DNA of 64,000 nucleotides from positions 1 through 64,000 of the forward strand of contig JABDEK010000017.1 of the NCBI GenBank assembly GCA_013287135.1. Direction: 5' to 3'. The notes beneath the pieces were generated by a model, which was given only the letters and a program-made list of their open reading frames with translations, was not told where the DNA came from and made no database searches. Below, one piece after another: positions 34,475 to 44,081 of this stretch. Each line of letters begins with the position of its first letter. Position 1 is the first letter of the stretch. Both the position numbers and the translations under genes were made by a program. This DNA comes from Acidobacteriota bacterium. GTDB taxonomy: Bacteria; Acidobacteriota; Terriglobia; Acidiferrales; UBA7541.

Positions 34475-36127
34475 GTGTGTGATACAATTGAATCTCCTTT
34501 GCTCTCCGTTAACAACATCTCGATGCGCTTCGGTCCTCGAATACTGTTCGAGGATGTCACCTGCGCGTTCCTCACGGGCCGGCGTTACGCCATTACCGGG
34601 CCGAATGGCGCCGGAAAATCCACGCTCATGAAGATCCTGACGGGCGAAATTGAACCTTCCAAGGGCGACGTTACGCGGCCGAAGAAGCTCGGAATTTTGA
34701 GCCAGGATCAGTTCGCGTTCGACGGATTTCGCGTAATCGACACCGTAATCATGGGCAACAAAGCTCTATGGAAAGCTTTGCAAGAGCGCGACGCTCTGTA
34801 CGCGAAGCCGCACGAGCAATTGACAGACAAAGACGGAATGCGCTTGGCGGAACTGGAAGGAATCGTCGGTGAAGAAGGCGGCTACACGGCCGAAGCGGAT
34901 GCCGGAATCCTGCTCGATGGTTTGGACGTGGACGATTCGTTGCACGAGCGCAAAATGGGCGAATTGCAAGGCGGCCAAAAAATCCGCGTGCTGTTGGCCC
35001 AGGCTTTATTCGGCAGTCCGCCAGCCTTGCTCTTGGACGAGCCTACCAACCACTTGGACTTGGATTCAGTCCACTGGCTACAAGATTATTTGTGCGAGTA
35101 CGAGGGTGTGTTGATCGTGATTTCGCACGATCGCCATTTTCTGAACAGCGTCTGCACACATACGGCGGATATCGACTATCAGACCGTGATTATGTACAAC
35201 GGCGGATACGACGACATGGTGGTGGCCAAGACCTCCATCCGCTCGCGCATCGAATCCGAAAACGCGCAACGCGAAAAGAAAATCGCGCAATTGAATGAAT
35301 TCATCGCTCGGTTTTCGGCAGGCACGCGTTCGGCGCAAGCTACCTCGCGCAAGAAGGAAGTGGAACGCTTGCAAACCGCGGAACTGGCGAGGTCCAATAT
35401 CGCGCGGCCGTACATTCGCTTTCAAATGGATCAACATTCTGGCCGCCATCCGCTGGAAATCAAGAGCATCGCAAAATCCTACGACGGCGTGAAGGTATTC
35501 TCACCGTTTTCCGCAAGCGTGGCGCGCGGAGAAAAAATCGCGCTAACCGGCCGCAATGGCGCAGGTAAGACCACCCTGCTAAAATCTTTGGTACGAAATG
35601 CGACAGGGTACATCGACGATGTCGATCGCCAATTCCCCGTGGATGGCGGGACCGTCGTCTGGGGCCACAACGTAGCCGCTGGATATTTCGCGCAAGACCA
35701 CAGCGATTCGATCGTGAAAGGCACCACGGTGGTGGAATGGCTGCATCAGTTCAAGCCGCAGGCCACCCAAGAAGAACTGCGCGGAGTGCTGGGGCAGATG
35801 CTCTTTAGCGGCGATGATGCCCTGAAGCCCACTCAGGCACTTTCCGGAGGCGAATCGGCGCGCCTCATTTTTTGTAGGTTGATGCTGCAACGGCCGAATG
35901 TGCTAGTGCTAGACGAGCCAACCAACCACTTGGATTTGGAGTCGATCAACGCACTGAATATTGCGCTGCAAAAGTACGACGGCACAGTATTACTCGTAAC
36001 GCACGACTATGACGTGATCGACGAGGTCGCCACACGTATCTGGCACTTTGTGGCTGGTGGCAAGGTTGAAGATTTCAAAGGCCCGTACGCAGAGTATCTT
36101 GTCTATGCGCAGGAGAAGGCTTCCTAG
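34475..36127 (+). CDS. ybiT: ABC-F ATPase (YbiT-like)
   Basis: 550 residues, two ABC domains and no membrane segment, so a ribosome-acting ABC-F protein rather than a transporter. Domain 1: GPNGAGKSTLMKILTG, LQGGQKIRVLLAQALF (signature variant LQGGQ), LLLDEPTNHLDLDSVHWL. The inter-domain linker has the R/K-rich helix ARFSAGTRSAQATSRKK. Domain 2: GRNGAGKTTLLKSL, LSGGESARLIFCRLML, VLVLDEPTNHLDLESIN. The short linker and absent C-terminal extension resemble YbiT. GTG start with poor ribosome binding site, so the true start could be a few codons later. Confidence 0.85.
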   Translation: MCDTIESPLLSVNNISMRFGPRILFEDVTCAFLTGRRYAITGPNGAGKSTLMKILTGEIEPSKGDVTRPKKLGILSQDQFAFDGFRVIDTVIMGNKALWKALQERDALYAKPHEQLTDKDGMRLAELEGIVGEEGGYTAEADAGILLDGLDVDDSLHERKMGELQGGQKIRVLLAQALFGSPPALLLDEPTNHLDLDSVHWLQDYLCEYEGVLIVISHDRHFLNSVCTHTADIDYQTVIMYNGGYDDMVVAKTSIRSRIESENAQREKKIAQLNEFIARFSAGTRSAQATSRKKEVERLQTAELARSNIARPYIRFQMDQHSGRHPLEIKSIAKSYDGVKVFSPFSASVARGEKIALTGRNGAGKTTLLKSLVRNATGYIDDVDRQFPVDGGTVVWGHNVAAGYFAQDHSDSIVKGTTVVEWLHQFKPQATQEELRGVLGQMLFSGDDALKPTQALSGGESARLIFCRLMLQRPNVLVLDEPTNHLDLESINALNIALQKYDGTVLLVTHDYDVIDEVATRIWHFVAGGKVEDFKGPYAEYLVYAQEKAS

Positions 36128-36266
36128 GAATTCCGCAGGAAAAGCTTTACCGCGAAGTGAACGAGTTCCTTCATATCAATAGCTTGATTTTTAATCGAGT
36201 CTGAGTGTTTGAGTAACCCTGCCGCAGTCTTTTCGGGTGTAAACTGGTTTCATCGGAGAAACACAG

Positions 36267-37454
36267 ATGGCGGGAACGATTTCGGTTGAGCAAATTCACG
36301 CTCGATCTGCTGAGCGCGCCTACGCCGAGACTGCGACGATCCCCTGGTACATTTGGTGCTGCCTGGCGTCTGTGGTTTCCTCTGTGGTCGGAAGCGCCTG
36401 GGACATTTCCTGGCACGAAAGCATTGGCCGCGACTCTTTCTGGACTGCTGCGCACATGCTCATTTATTTGTCTGGCGTGCTGGCTGGAATTTCGTGCGGC
36501 TATCTGATCCTCTCCACTACGTTCCGCAAAAACTCGCCGCTCTACGACGTTTCGATTTCGATGTGGGGATTTCGCGGACCATTGGGCGCCTTTATCTGCG
36601 CGTGGGGCGGCGTCGCCATGATCGCTTCGGCGCCCTTCGACAATTGGTGGCACAACTCCTATGGGCTCGACGTAAAAATTCTGAGCCCACCCCACGTCTT
36701 GCTGGCTTTGGGCATGATCGGAATCCGATTTGGATTGCTGGTAATGGTCCTGGCGGAAATGAATCGTGCCGAAGGCATCTACCGCCAGAGGCTCGAGCGC
36801 ATTTTATTTGTTACCGTCGTTTTTCTGATGGGCATGACGGTCGGAATCGCGCAAGAGTTCACAAACCGTGTATTCATGCACGGAGCAAAGTTTTACCTGG
36901 TGATAATGATCGCCGCGCCCATTTGGATAGCCACCGTCGCATGGGTCGCCAAACATCGCTGGGCCGCCACGATCATGACGGCGATGTACACTGCTTTGCA
37001 CTTGTGTTTCGTTTGGGGGTTCCCATTGATTCCCGCAGAACCCAAACTCGGTCCCGTGTATCAGCACATCACCCATCTCGTTCCACCGGATTTTCCGGCG
37101 CTGTTGATTATTCCCGCTATCGTCTTTGACCTGTTGCGGCAGCGCACCGCTGGTTGGAGCCGCTGGAAACAAGCTGCTATATTGGGAGCAGCTTTTCTCG
37201 TGAGCTTCGTCGCAGTGCAATGGCCTTTTGCCATCTTCCTTATGTCTTCCGCTTCACGAAACGGAATTTTCCAGACCACCAATTTTCCCTATTTTGTTCC
37301 GCCCACATCGCCATGGGTCCGCAATATTTACATTCCCACGGAGCATACTCCCGCGCAATTCTGGATTCGTATGCTGGTCGCGTTGTGCGTGTCGATTCTG
37401 ATGGTGCGTATCGGCATGGCCTGGGGTGAATGGATGCGGCGAATCCGCCGATGA
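36267..37454 (+). CDS. Polytopic membrane protein with two D-x3-H-x12/13-H motifs
   Basis: 395 residues, about nine or ten membrane helices. I do not recognise a named family. A motif occurs twice: WDISWHESIGRDSFWTAAH (D46, H50, H63) and FDNWWHNSYGLDVKILSPPH (D125, H129, H143), each with D and H at the end of one helix and H at the start of the next. The spacings, D-x3-H-x12-H and D-x3-H-x13-H, equal the CuC (Asp156/His160/His173) and CuD (Asn227/His231/His245) sites of PmoC from Methylococcus capsulatus, as I recall them. GGAGAAAC precedes the ATG; the stop overlaps the next ATG (ATGA), so the two products are probably made together. Function is inferred only. Confidence 0.75.
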   Translation: MAGTISVEQIHARSAERAYAETATIPWYIWCCLASVVSSVVGSAWDISWHESIGRDSFWTAAHMLIYLSGVLAGISCGYLILSTTFRKNSPLYDVSISMWGFRGPLGAFICAWGGVAMIASAPFDNWWHNSYGLDVKILSPPHVLLALGMIGIRFGLLVMVLAEMNRAEGIYRQRLERILFVTVVFLMGMTVGIAQEFTNRVFMHGAKFYLVIMIAAPIWIATVAWVAKHRWAATIMTAMYTALHLCFVWGFPLIPAEPKLGPVYQHITHLVPPDFPALLIIPAIVFDLLRQRTAGWSRWKQAAILGAAFLVSFVAVQWPFAIFLMSSASRNGIFQTTNFPYFVPPTSPWVRNIYIPTEHTPAQFWIRMLVALCVSILMVRIGMAWGEWMRRIRR

Positions 37455-38938
37455 AGGAATTCAAGCGTCGGCTAACTCTCCTTTTGATTCTGTTCGTCGC
37501 AGCTGCGATTCCTGCGCTCGCCCACGTGGGCAGCCCGGACGTTTATTACGAAGGCGATGCCGGCCCTTATCATCTCTTTGTCACCGTACGAATCCCGCAG
37601 GTGGTCCCGGGCGTGGCGGAAATCGAAGTCCGGTGCCAGAGCGGCGATGTGAGCGCCGTACAAATCGTTCCATTGCGCTTGAGCGGACCTGGATCTACCT
37701 ATCCACCTACACCGGATTTCGCCGTGCGCTCTAAGGACGACCCGCAATTTTTCACCGGCAGTCTTTGGCTGATGGAATCCGGCGCCTTGCAGGTGCGCAT
37801 CACGGTCGATGGTGCGAAAGGTAAAGGGGAACTGTCCGTTCCGGTGGCTTCGTTTGCGCAGCGCACCTACCCGATGCAGAAGCCGCTGGCCGGAATGATG
37901 ATTGTGCTGATGCTGATTCTGGGTATTGGAGTGATTTCGATAGTCGGCGCGGGCGCGCGCGAAGCCAGCTTGGAACGCGGCGAAACGCCAGGACCCGCGA
38001 GCGCGCGACGCGCTAAGATCGCTATTGCAGTGACGATTATTTTGGTGGCAGGACTTATCTACCTTGGCAAAGCCTGGTGGGGCGCGGAGGACGCAAACTA
38101 CAAAAACCGCGTAGCTTTCTACAAGCCGCCAACAGCGGAGACCACCCTGGAAAACGGTAACCGTCTGGTGATTCGCGCGAAGAGCGAGAACCCCACGTGG
38201 TCGGCCAAAATAAATATGGGCGAAGTAATTCCAGACCATAACCACCTGATGCATTTGTTTCTGATCGAACTGCCGGGCATGAGCCGCATGTGGCATCTTC
38301 ATCCCACGCTTTCAGAGGGCGGCGCATTTGCGGACGATTTGCCGGACATGCCTGCAGGGCACTATGAGGTTTTTGCGGACGTAGTGGATGCGCGAGGATT
38401 CCCATGGACGCTGGTGGGAACCGTCGATCTGCCGCAAATCAACAGTGGCGCCCTACGCGGCGACGACTCCAGTTGGTCCGGAGACACGATCGGTTCACGA
38501 CAACATCAGCTGGTGTCGCAGCTTCCCGACGGTAGCCGAATGATATGGGAGCGCGCAGCCGGTCCGCTGAAGGCCAATACCGCGATGGATTTCAAGTTTA
38601 GCGTACAAGGCAAAGACGGAAAACCAGCGCAAGATTTGGAACCTTACATGGGAATGGCAGGCCACGCGGAATTTGTGCGCTCAGACTTGAGCGTTTTCGC
38701 GCACGTACACCCCGCAGGTTCAGTACCGATGGCGTCACTCGAGATGGCGCAAGCCGGATTGCTGGGCAATATGTCTTCGATGCCGAGCGGGATGGCAATG
38801 GCGCCAACGAGGGGAACGATGCCGGCTCAAGTAAGCTTTCCTTACGGTTTCCCCAAGCCGGGAGATTACCGGATTTTTGTGCAGGTCAAGCGTGCGGGCC
38901 AAGTGGAAACTGGAGTCTTCGACGCTCACGTACAGTAG
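37451..38938 (+). CDS. Periplasmic/membrane protein with N-terminal His and two HxHP domains
   Basis: 495 residues from MKEFKRRL. A signal peptide with AIPALA cleavage would leave histidine as residue 1 (HVGSPDVYYEGDAGPYHLFV). The N-terminal domain of about 120 residues is followed by two membrane helices (MMIVLMLILGIGVISIVGAG and IAIAVTIILVAGLIYLGKAW), then two copies of a His-rich domain: DHNHLMHLFLI...RMWHLHPT, and GMAGHAEFVRSDLSVFAHVHPA, plus a Met-rich stretch. Domain-helix-helix-domain layout and a free N-terminal His resemble PmoB, but the HxH sits in the C-terminal part. Copper handling is an inference. The track start at 37430 lacks sense; 37451 overlaps the previous stop. Confidence 0.75.
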   Translation: MKEFKRRLTLLLILFVAAAIPALAHVGSPDVYYEGDAGPYHLFVTVRIPQVVPGVAEIEVRCQSGDVSAVQIVPLRLSGPGSTYPPTPDFAVRSKDDPQFFTGSLWLMESGALQVRITVDGAKGKGELSVPVASFAQRTYPMQKPLAGMMIVLMLILGIGVISIVGAGAREASLERGETPGPASARRAKIAIAVTIILVAGLIYLGKAWWGAEDANYKNRVAFYKPPTAETTLENGNRLVIRAKSENPTWSAKINMGEVIPDHNHLMHLFLIELPGMSRMWHLHPTLSEGGAFADDLPDMPAGHYEVFADVVDARGFPWTLVGTVDLPQINSGALRGDDSSWSGDTIGSRQHQLVSQLPDGSRMIWERAAGPLKANTAMDFKFSVQGKDGKPAQDLEPYMGMAGHAEFVRSDLSVFAHVHPAGSVPMASLEMAQAGLLGNMSSMPSGMAMAPTRGTMPAQVSFPYGFPKPGDYRIFVQVKRAGQVETGVFDAHVQ

Positions 38939-38998
38939 TTCACAAAGTTATTTGCAGCCTGCCCGTAATCGCCGAGCCGACTAAATTTTCCGCGCGAG

Positions 38999-39247
38999 CT
39001 ATTGCACGCGTTCTGTTTTCGCCGAGGACTGCTTCTCATCCTCCAATTCGTGTTCCGCCTCGAACCAGTCGTCTAGGTTGTACCCACCACAAACGCCGCC
39101 GTGCTTCGAGTGAATCCGACAAGCCCGCAGTTGAATTTCGTCCAGCGTAGGGTGATGGCTTTCGGGATGTATCTCGAGTTCGTTTTCAGCCGTTCCTAAA
39201 TGTTTATCAAGACCATGCGAATGATTTCTCGATGAAATGTGACTCAT
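38999..39247 (-). CDS. DUF2934 protein
   Basis: 82 residues. The His-rich N-terminus is followed by the DUF2934 core: LDEIQLRACRIHSKHGG and YNLDDWFEAEHELEDE, matching the A-Y-x-I-x-x-R-G...DW-x-x-A-E-x-E-L pattern. A small family typical of Acidobacteriota and Proteobacteria with unknown role. AAGG lies six bases before the ATG. Confidence 0.72.
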   Translation of the reverse strand: MSHISSRNHSHGLDKHLGTAENELEIHPESHHPTLDEIQLRACRIHSKHGGVCGGYNLDDWFEAEHELEDEKQSSAKTERVQ

Positions 39248-39699
39248 ACTGGCCTTCTTTCTAGCAGCTACTACTCTTCAACTCATTTTCGCCTGCCATA
39301 TTATTGGACGCGCCATTCATCGAAGCGGTTGCCGTTTCGCGTCCTCTCGCTGATGGAAGAAAGTCCACAACGAAGCGCATCTTTCGCTAGATTTTACAAA
39401 ACGAGCGCGACTGGTCGAAATCAAAACAATACCTGCAGCTTTCGCTGGATTGAGATTCTGGCGGAGCCTATTCTGCGGGCTGCATAGATTCGTTCAGCGT
39501 TGGCGGCTTTGTCCCAAAAAGGGAGTGACGGCGCACGGTGGTCCTCGCGGGGCCTTGCAGTTTGACCACACTGGAAGCCGCCGTTCGCCGCCCGCCGAAA
39601 CACCCTCCTTTCTCCTTCGTTATTTTGGCCCCATGCCGCGCGATTCGATATAATGCAACTTGCTCAAAATCCTCTCGGATTCGCGGATGAAGCTACGGC
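39248..39699 (+). other. Non-coding interval
   Basis: 452 bases between the DUF2934 gene and the E1 gene. Two track ORFs lie here (39239-39487 plus, 39421-39603 minus) but neither reads like protein. The only feature I can support is the promoter near 39625-39654. Confidence 0.5.
39625..39654 (+). promoter_or_regulatory. Sigma-70-like promoter of the fused E1 gene
   Basis: TTGGCC at 39625-39630, an 18-base spacer and a consensus TATAAT at 39649-39654, 46 bases before the ATG at 39700. Confidence 0.55.
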
Positions 39700-41856
39700 A
39701 TGCCGACACAGACAAAAACGAAGACCGCAAAATTTGACGCTGCAAAGTATCAAGGACTCGATCGCGACACCCTCATTCGAATTTATCGTCTGATGTTCCT
39801 ATCGAGGCGTCTGGACGATCGCGAAATCCAGCTCAAGCGGCAAAACAAAATCTATTTCCAGATCAGCGGCGCCGGCCACGAAGCTGCGTTGGTGGCTGCC
39901 GGTCTGGTCCTGAAGCCCGCTTACGACTGGTTTTTCCCGCACTATCGTGACCGGGCCCTGATGCTCGCTCTCGGCGTAACCGCTTACGAGATGATGCTCC
40001 AAGGCGTCGGCGCCAAGGATGACCCTGCATCGGGTGGACGCCAGATGCCCTCCCACTGGGGCAGTCAGCGGCTCAACATCGTTTCGCGTTCTTCGCCCAC
40101 CGGGGTGCAATTCCTTCACGCTGTGGGAGCCGCGGAAGCTTCGATCTACTTCCAGAAATATCCGAAAGCACTTGAGCAAGCCCGCAAAGGGCCGCTCGGC
40201 GATACGGTCGAATACAAACCGGACGACGTGATGTACGTCTCCGCCGGCGACGGCACTACTAGCGAAGGCGAATTCTACGAAGCGCTGAACACTGCCAGCA
40301 TGGAAAGTCTTCCGGTTCTGTTTCACATTGAAGACAACGGCTACGCAATTTCTGTCCCGGTAGAGCGCCAAACCCCCGGCGGAAATATTTCCAAGCTGCT
40401 CGGGAATTACCCGCACATGCATATCGAAGAGTGCGACGGCACCGAGCCGCTGGAAAGCTATGCAGCCATGAAACGCGCCGTCGAGCATTGCCGCGCGCGC
40501 AAAGGTCCTGCGTTGGTGCATTCGCACGTGATTCGCCCCTACTCGCATTCCCTTTCCGACGACGAAAAGCTCTACCGTTGCGATGCCGAGCGCGAACAAG
40601 AATCGCGTCGCGATCCCCTCCCGAAGTTTGGCCTGTTCCTCGTTCGCGAAGGTATTCTCGAGGAAAGTGAGCTTAACGCCCTGGAAGCCGAAGTCGATCG
40701 CGAAGTTGGAGAAGCTACGGACCGCGCTCTCGCCGCCGAATTGCCGTCCCAGGATTCCATCTATCACTGGGTCTATTCCCCTGACGTTGACCCGCGCGGA
40801 AGCCAATTTGACGTCCAGCCCAAGTTTGAAGGTGAACCCAAGACCATGGTCGAAATGGTTTCCGCTACGCTCCTCGACGAGATGAACACCGATGAGCGCA
40901 TCGTTGTCTTCGGTGAGGACGTGGCTGACTGCAGCCGCGAAGACAGTCTGTCTTTGGTGAAAGGGAAGGGCGGAGTATTCAAAGCTACCGCCGGCTTGCA
41001 GCGCAAGTTTGGCTCATCGCGAGTTTTCAATTCGCCGCTCGCCGAGGCCAATATTGTCGGTCGCGCCGCTGGAATGGCTCTGCGTGGCATGAAGCCGGTG
41101 CCCGAAATTCAGTTCTTCGATTACATATGGCCGGCCACTATGCAGCTGCGCAACGAGGTTGCTACTCTCCGTTGGCGCTCAGCCGGACATTTCAAGGCTC
41201 CTATGGTGGTGCGTGTCGCGATCGGCGGCTATCTCACCGGCGGCGCTATTTATCACAGCCAATGCGGCGAAGTTAGCTTCACCCACATTCCAGGTCTACG
41301 CGTGGTGATGCCTTCCACTGCGCTGGATGTATGCGGCTTGCTGCGCACTGCAATTCGCTCCGACGATCCCGTTCTGTTTCTCGAGCACAAACATCTCTAC
41401 CGCCAGCCATACAACCGCTCGCAATACCCAGGCGCGGATTTCACCATTCCGTTCGGCAAAGCGCGCGTCGTCCGCGAAGGTACGGACGTGAGCATCATCA
41501 CCTACGGCGCCGTCGTCCATCGCGCCGAAGTCGCCGCCGCGGAATTGTCGCGCGCCGGAATTTCCGCAGAGATTATCGATCTGCGCTCGCTCAGTCCTTA
41601 CGACTGGGACGCGATTGCCGCAACCGTCCGCAAAACGAATCGCGTCATCGTGGCCTACGAAGATACTCTGTCCTGGGGGTATGGAGCGGAAATCGCCGCG
41701 CGCGTCGCTGATGAGTTATTCGAGGAGCTCGATGCGCCTGTGCGCCGCGTCGCTGCTACCGATACGTTCTGCGCCTATCAGCCCAAGCTAGAAGATGCAA
41801 TTCTGCCCCAGACAGAAGATATCGTGCGCGCGGTTCGCGATCTGGCAGCTTTTTGA
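39700..41856 (+). CDS. Fused branched-chain 2-oxoacid dehydrogenase E1 (alpha-beta)
   Basis: 718 residues combine both E1 subunits. The alpha half has [29 protein letters not shown], and the thiamine-diphosphate motif [18 protein letters not shown] followed by [10 protein letters not shown]. The beta half begins near residue 380 with [15 protein letters not shown] and has [30 protein letters not shown] and [10 protein letters not shown]. The order is that of 2-oxoisovalerate dehydrogenase (branched-chain amino acid breakdown, branched fatty-acid precursors), though pyruvate cannot be excluded. No E2 or E3 gene is nearby. Confidence 0.88.
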   Translation: MPTQTKTKTAKFDAAKYQGLDRDTLIRIYRLMFLSRRLDDREIQLKRQNKIYFQISGAGHEAALVAAGLVLKPAYDWFFPHYRDRALMLALGVTAYEMMLQGVGAKDDPASGGRQMPSHWGSQRLNIVSRSSPTGVQFLHAVGAAEASIYFQKYPKALEQARKGPLGDTVEYKPDDVMYVSAGDGTTSEGEFYEALNTASMESLPVLFHIEDNGYAISVPVERQTPGGNISKLLGNYPHMHIEECDGTEPLESYAAMKRAVEHCRARKGPALVHSHVIRPYSHSLSDDEKLYRCDAEREQESRRDPLPKFGLFLVREGILEESELNALEAEVDREVGEATDRALAAELPSQDSIYHWVYSPDVDPRGSQFDVQPKFEGEPKTMVEMVSATLLDEMNTDERIVVFGEDVADCSREDSLSLVKGKGGVFKATAGLQRKFGSSRVFNSPLAEANIVGRAAGMALRGMKPVPEIQFFDYIWPATMQLRNEVATLRWRSAGHFKAPMVVRVAIGGYLTGGAIYHSQCGEVSFTHIPGLRVVMPSTALDVCGLLRTAIRSDDPVLFLEHKHLYRQPYNRSQYPGADFTIPFGKARVVREGTDVSIITYGAVVHRAEVAAAELSRAGISAEIIDLRSLSPYDWDAIAATVRKTNRVIVAYEDTLSWGYGAEIAARVADELFEELDAPVRRVAATDTFCAYQPKLEDAILPQTEDIVRAVRDLAAF

Positions 41857-41934
41857 AACTTTTTGAGTGGTAGGATCGTATGCATCCATAGGAACCCGTG
41901 CGATCAGAATCTCTTTCGCGCAGGAGGCTGAAAA

Positions 41935-42300
41935 ATGATTTGCAATCACTGCAAGCGGGAATTAACCGAGCATTCCAATTTCTGCTACTACTGTGGAGCG
42001 CCGCAGCGCGTGGCTCCTTCGGGAGCTCCGCCCGTCCAGAAGCGACTCGTGCGTTCGTCGATCGATTCCAAGATCGCAGGTGTGTGCGGCGGTATCGCCG
42101 AATATATGGATGTGGACTCCACCGTGGTGCGGCTTGTGTGGGTTCTCATCACGTTTTTTACCGGAGTCGTGCCAGGCTTGGTTGCCTATCTGGTCGCTTG
42201 GCTGGTTATGCCGGAAGCGCCGGCACTGGTGGTAGAACCAGTGAACGTCACCGCTCCGCCTGCTTCTTCGCCAAACTTCACGCAACCCGCGTCAAACTGA
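41935..42300 (+). CDS. Zinc-ribbon PspC-domain protein
   Basis: 121 residues. An N-terminal ribbon [19 protein letters not shown] (two CxxC) leads to a PspC domain: [25 protein letters not shown] and [20 protein letters not shown], with two membrane helices. PspC relates to the phage-shock envelope stress response; the zinc-ribbon form is common as a stand-alone protein. AGGAGG precedes the ATG. Confidence 0.82.
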   Translation: MICNHCKRELTEHSNFCYYCGAPQRVAPSGAPPVQKRLVRSSIDSKIAGVCGGIAEYMDVDSTVVRLVWVLITFFTGVVPGLVAYLVAWLVMPEAPALVVEPVNVTAPPASSPNFTQPASN

Positions 42301-42391
42301 GTAGGGCCGGTAAGATTTAGCCGATCTACTTCACGGCAAGCTTCGGAAATCGAGGCGGCCTTCCACGCTACTAGCGGGGACTAACTCGGCC

Positions 42392-42835
42392 CTAATCTCT
42401 TCCCTTGGTTCTGCTTTTCTTCGGGAAATTGCCCTTGTTGCTATAAATTGCGTGATCCAGCGATATTAATCCGGCTCCGACTCCAGCCAGCGCGAATGAG
42501 CCCACCGCGCAAGCCAACGGGAATTCGTAGTTATGTACGTTCATTGGATTAGACAATAGGCCATGTACTTTCACCAAAGCTACCGCCATTTCTGCCGCAA
42601 GGAGTAATCCTGCTATTCGGGTGAACAATCCTGCAATCAACAGAATCCCGCCAAAAAATTCAAACACGCCGGCAATGTAAGCAAAGTAAGCGGGGAATCC
42701 CATCTTCACGAAAGCTTCGACAGTTTGCTGCGGGTGGGTGAAAAGTTTAGGGTATCCATGAAATATAAAAATAACTCCTAAAGCTAGACGCAAAAAAAGC
42801 AGTGCGATCGGCTTGAGCTTCTCCAGGCCTTCCAT
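42392..42835 (-). CDS. DoxX-family membrane protein
   Basis: 147 residues, four membrane segments, with the family's first-helix FLRLALGVIFIFHGYPKLF, GFPAYFAYIAGVFEFFGGILLIAGL and LLAAEMAVALVK. Length and topology are standard. AGGAG lies before the ATG at 42835; the track start (42922) adds 29 residues of no DoxX character. Biochemical role of most members is unclear. Confidence 0.83.
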   Translation of the reverse strand: MEGLEKLKPIALLFLRLALGVIFIFHGYPKLFTHPQQTVEAFVKMGFPAYFAYIAGVFEFFGGILLIAGLFTRIAGLLLAAEMAVALVKVHGLLSNPMNVHNYEFPLACAVGSFALAGVGAGLISLDHAIYSNKGNFPKKSRTKGRD

Positions 42836-43002
42836 GTGCTTTCTCCTGACAATTAAATCGTTCGCAATTGTATCAGAACGGCCATATCGCATCGGATGCC
42901 TCGGCGTGCCTGGAAACCGCATCTCACACTGCGAGCAAATGATGTACCGTCATTAGTGTAAAATTCCGTCTTATATTCTAAGGGTCGAAAGTAAAAGGAA
43001 AA

Positions 43003-44016
43003 ATGCAGGCTCGCAACGCAATGCGGAAAGTGTTGATAGGTTTAGCGGTGTTGTTGATTATCGGCGCGGCCGCTTACCTTCGCTACCATCACACCAAAGA
43101 GCCCATAGAAGTCGGCTACGCGGGCAACCGCGAAGTAACGCTTTGGAGCACATCCGCGCAGGTGCGCGAACCTGTAGCCACCATAAATTATGGTGAAAAA
43201 CTCGATGTGCTCCAGCGTTTTCAAGATCAGGTACAGGTGCGTACCACAAATGGAACCACCGGATGGATACCCGATCGCGATTTGCTTTCGGCCGATTTAT
43301 GGCAAACATCGAAGGACCTGGAGAAGAGGGGCGCAGCAATGCCGGTGGAAGCGGTCGGTCACACAAAAGTTCTAAGCAATCTCCACATCGCGCCTGGCCG
43401 CGACTCACTTCGAATCCGCCAACTGAATAAAGACGTTCCGCTGGAGGTGCTGGAGCGTCAGCCCGTGTCCGTCGCCTCCGTGAAAGCCACAGGCGCGGCG
43501 GACGATTCCAGCGCCGCGTCTGGAAAGAAAGAGGATTGGTGGCTCGTTCGCGCCCACATTGCAGATCAGACCACCATCACCGGTTGGCTTGTGAGACGGT
43601 TCATCGACCTTGACGTACCGGCGCCGCTTCCGGACTACGCCAGCTCGGCCGGCATGCGCATCGTCGCATGGCTCGAGCTGAATCGCGTCGCAGTTGCGGG
43701 GAAAACCTTAAAGCCTCAATATCTTTTGGTGGGCACGCATGGAGCAGAGGGCCAGCCGTGCGATTTTTCTCTGATGCGCGTGTACACCTGGGGCGAAAAA
43801 AAAGAGCGATACGAAACCGCGTTCGTGGAAAGTGACGTATGCGGCAAGCTGCCCATTAAATTGCAAAAGGCCACCACGCCGGGCGGAGAAGTGAAATTCG
43901 AATTCGAGAATTTGACCGGGAAAGGCTCTGAGCCGCGCACCTACGTAATGAGGCAAACCGTTGTTCGGCGCGTCCGTGAAGGTGGCGAGCCTAAACCCCA
44001 CAAGCGCAAGCGTTAA
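43003..44016 (+). CDS. Membrane-anchored protein with two SH3b-like domains
   Basis: 337 residues. One N-terminal membrane segment (VLIGLAVLLIIGAAAYL), then an SH3b-type domain with REVTLWSTSAQVREPVATI...GTTGWIPDRDLL, a second with HIAPGRDSLRIRQLNKDVPLEVL...ITGWLVRRFIDLD, and a C-terminal beta domain with a conserved-looking WLELNRVAVAGKTLKPQYL. SH3b domains usually bind peptidoglycan or proteins at the envelope. AAGGA precedes the ATG. Confidence 0.7.
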   Translation: MQARNAMRKVLIGLAVLLIIGAAAYLRYHHTKEPIEVGYAGNREVTLWSTSAQVREPVATINYGEKLDVLQRFQDQVQVRTTNGTTGWIPDRDLLSADLWQTSKDLEKRGAAMPVEAVGHTKVLSNLHIAPGRDSLRIRQLNKDVPLEVLERQPVSVASVKATGAADDSSAASGKKEDWWLVRAHIADQTTITGWLVRRFIDLDVPAPLPDYASSAGMRIVAWLELNRVAVAGKTLKPQYLLVGTHGAEGQPCDFSLMRVYTWGEKKERYETAFVESDVCGKLPIKLQKATTPGGEVKFEFENLTGKGSEPRTYVMRQTVVRRVREGGEPKPHKRKR

Positions 44017-44081
44017 TCAGAGCGCTTCATCGCCTTCCATTTCACCGAAGCTTGTTCCTGAAGTGCGCTAAATTTGTTCTT

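Noticed and set aside
36267-38938. Idea that this pair is a standard ammonia or methane monooxygenase
   Set aside because: There is no PmoA or AmoA gene, the first protein has more membrane helices than PmoC and the HxH motif of the second lies in its C-terminal part, so only a remote relationship is proposed.
39239-39487. ORF of 82 residues on the plus strand
   Set aside because: The translation is Ser/Arg-rich without any fold-like pattern, it overlaps the divergent DUF2934 start, and no ribosome binding site is seen.
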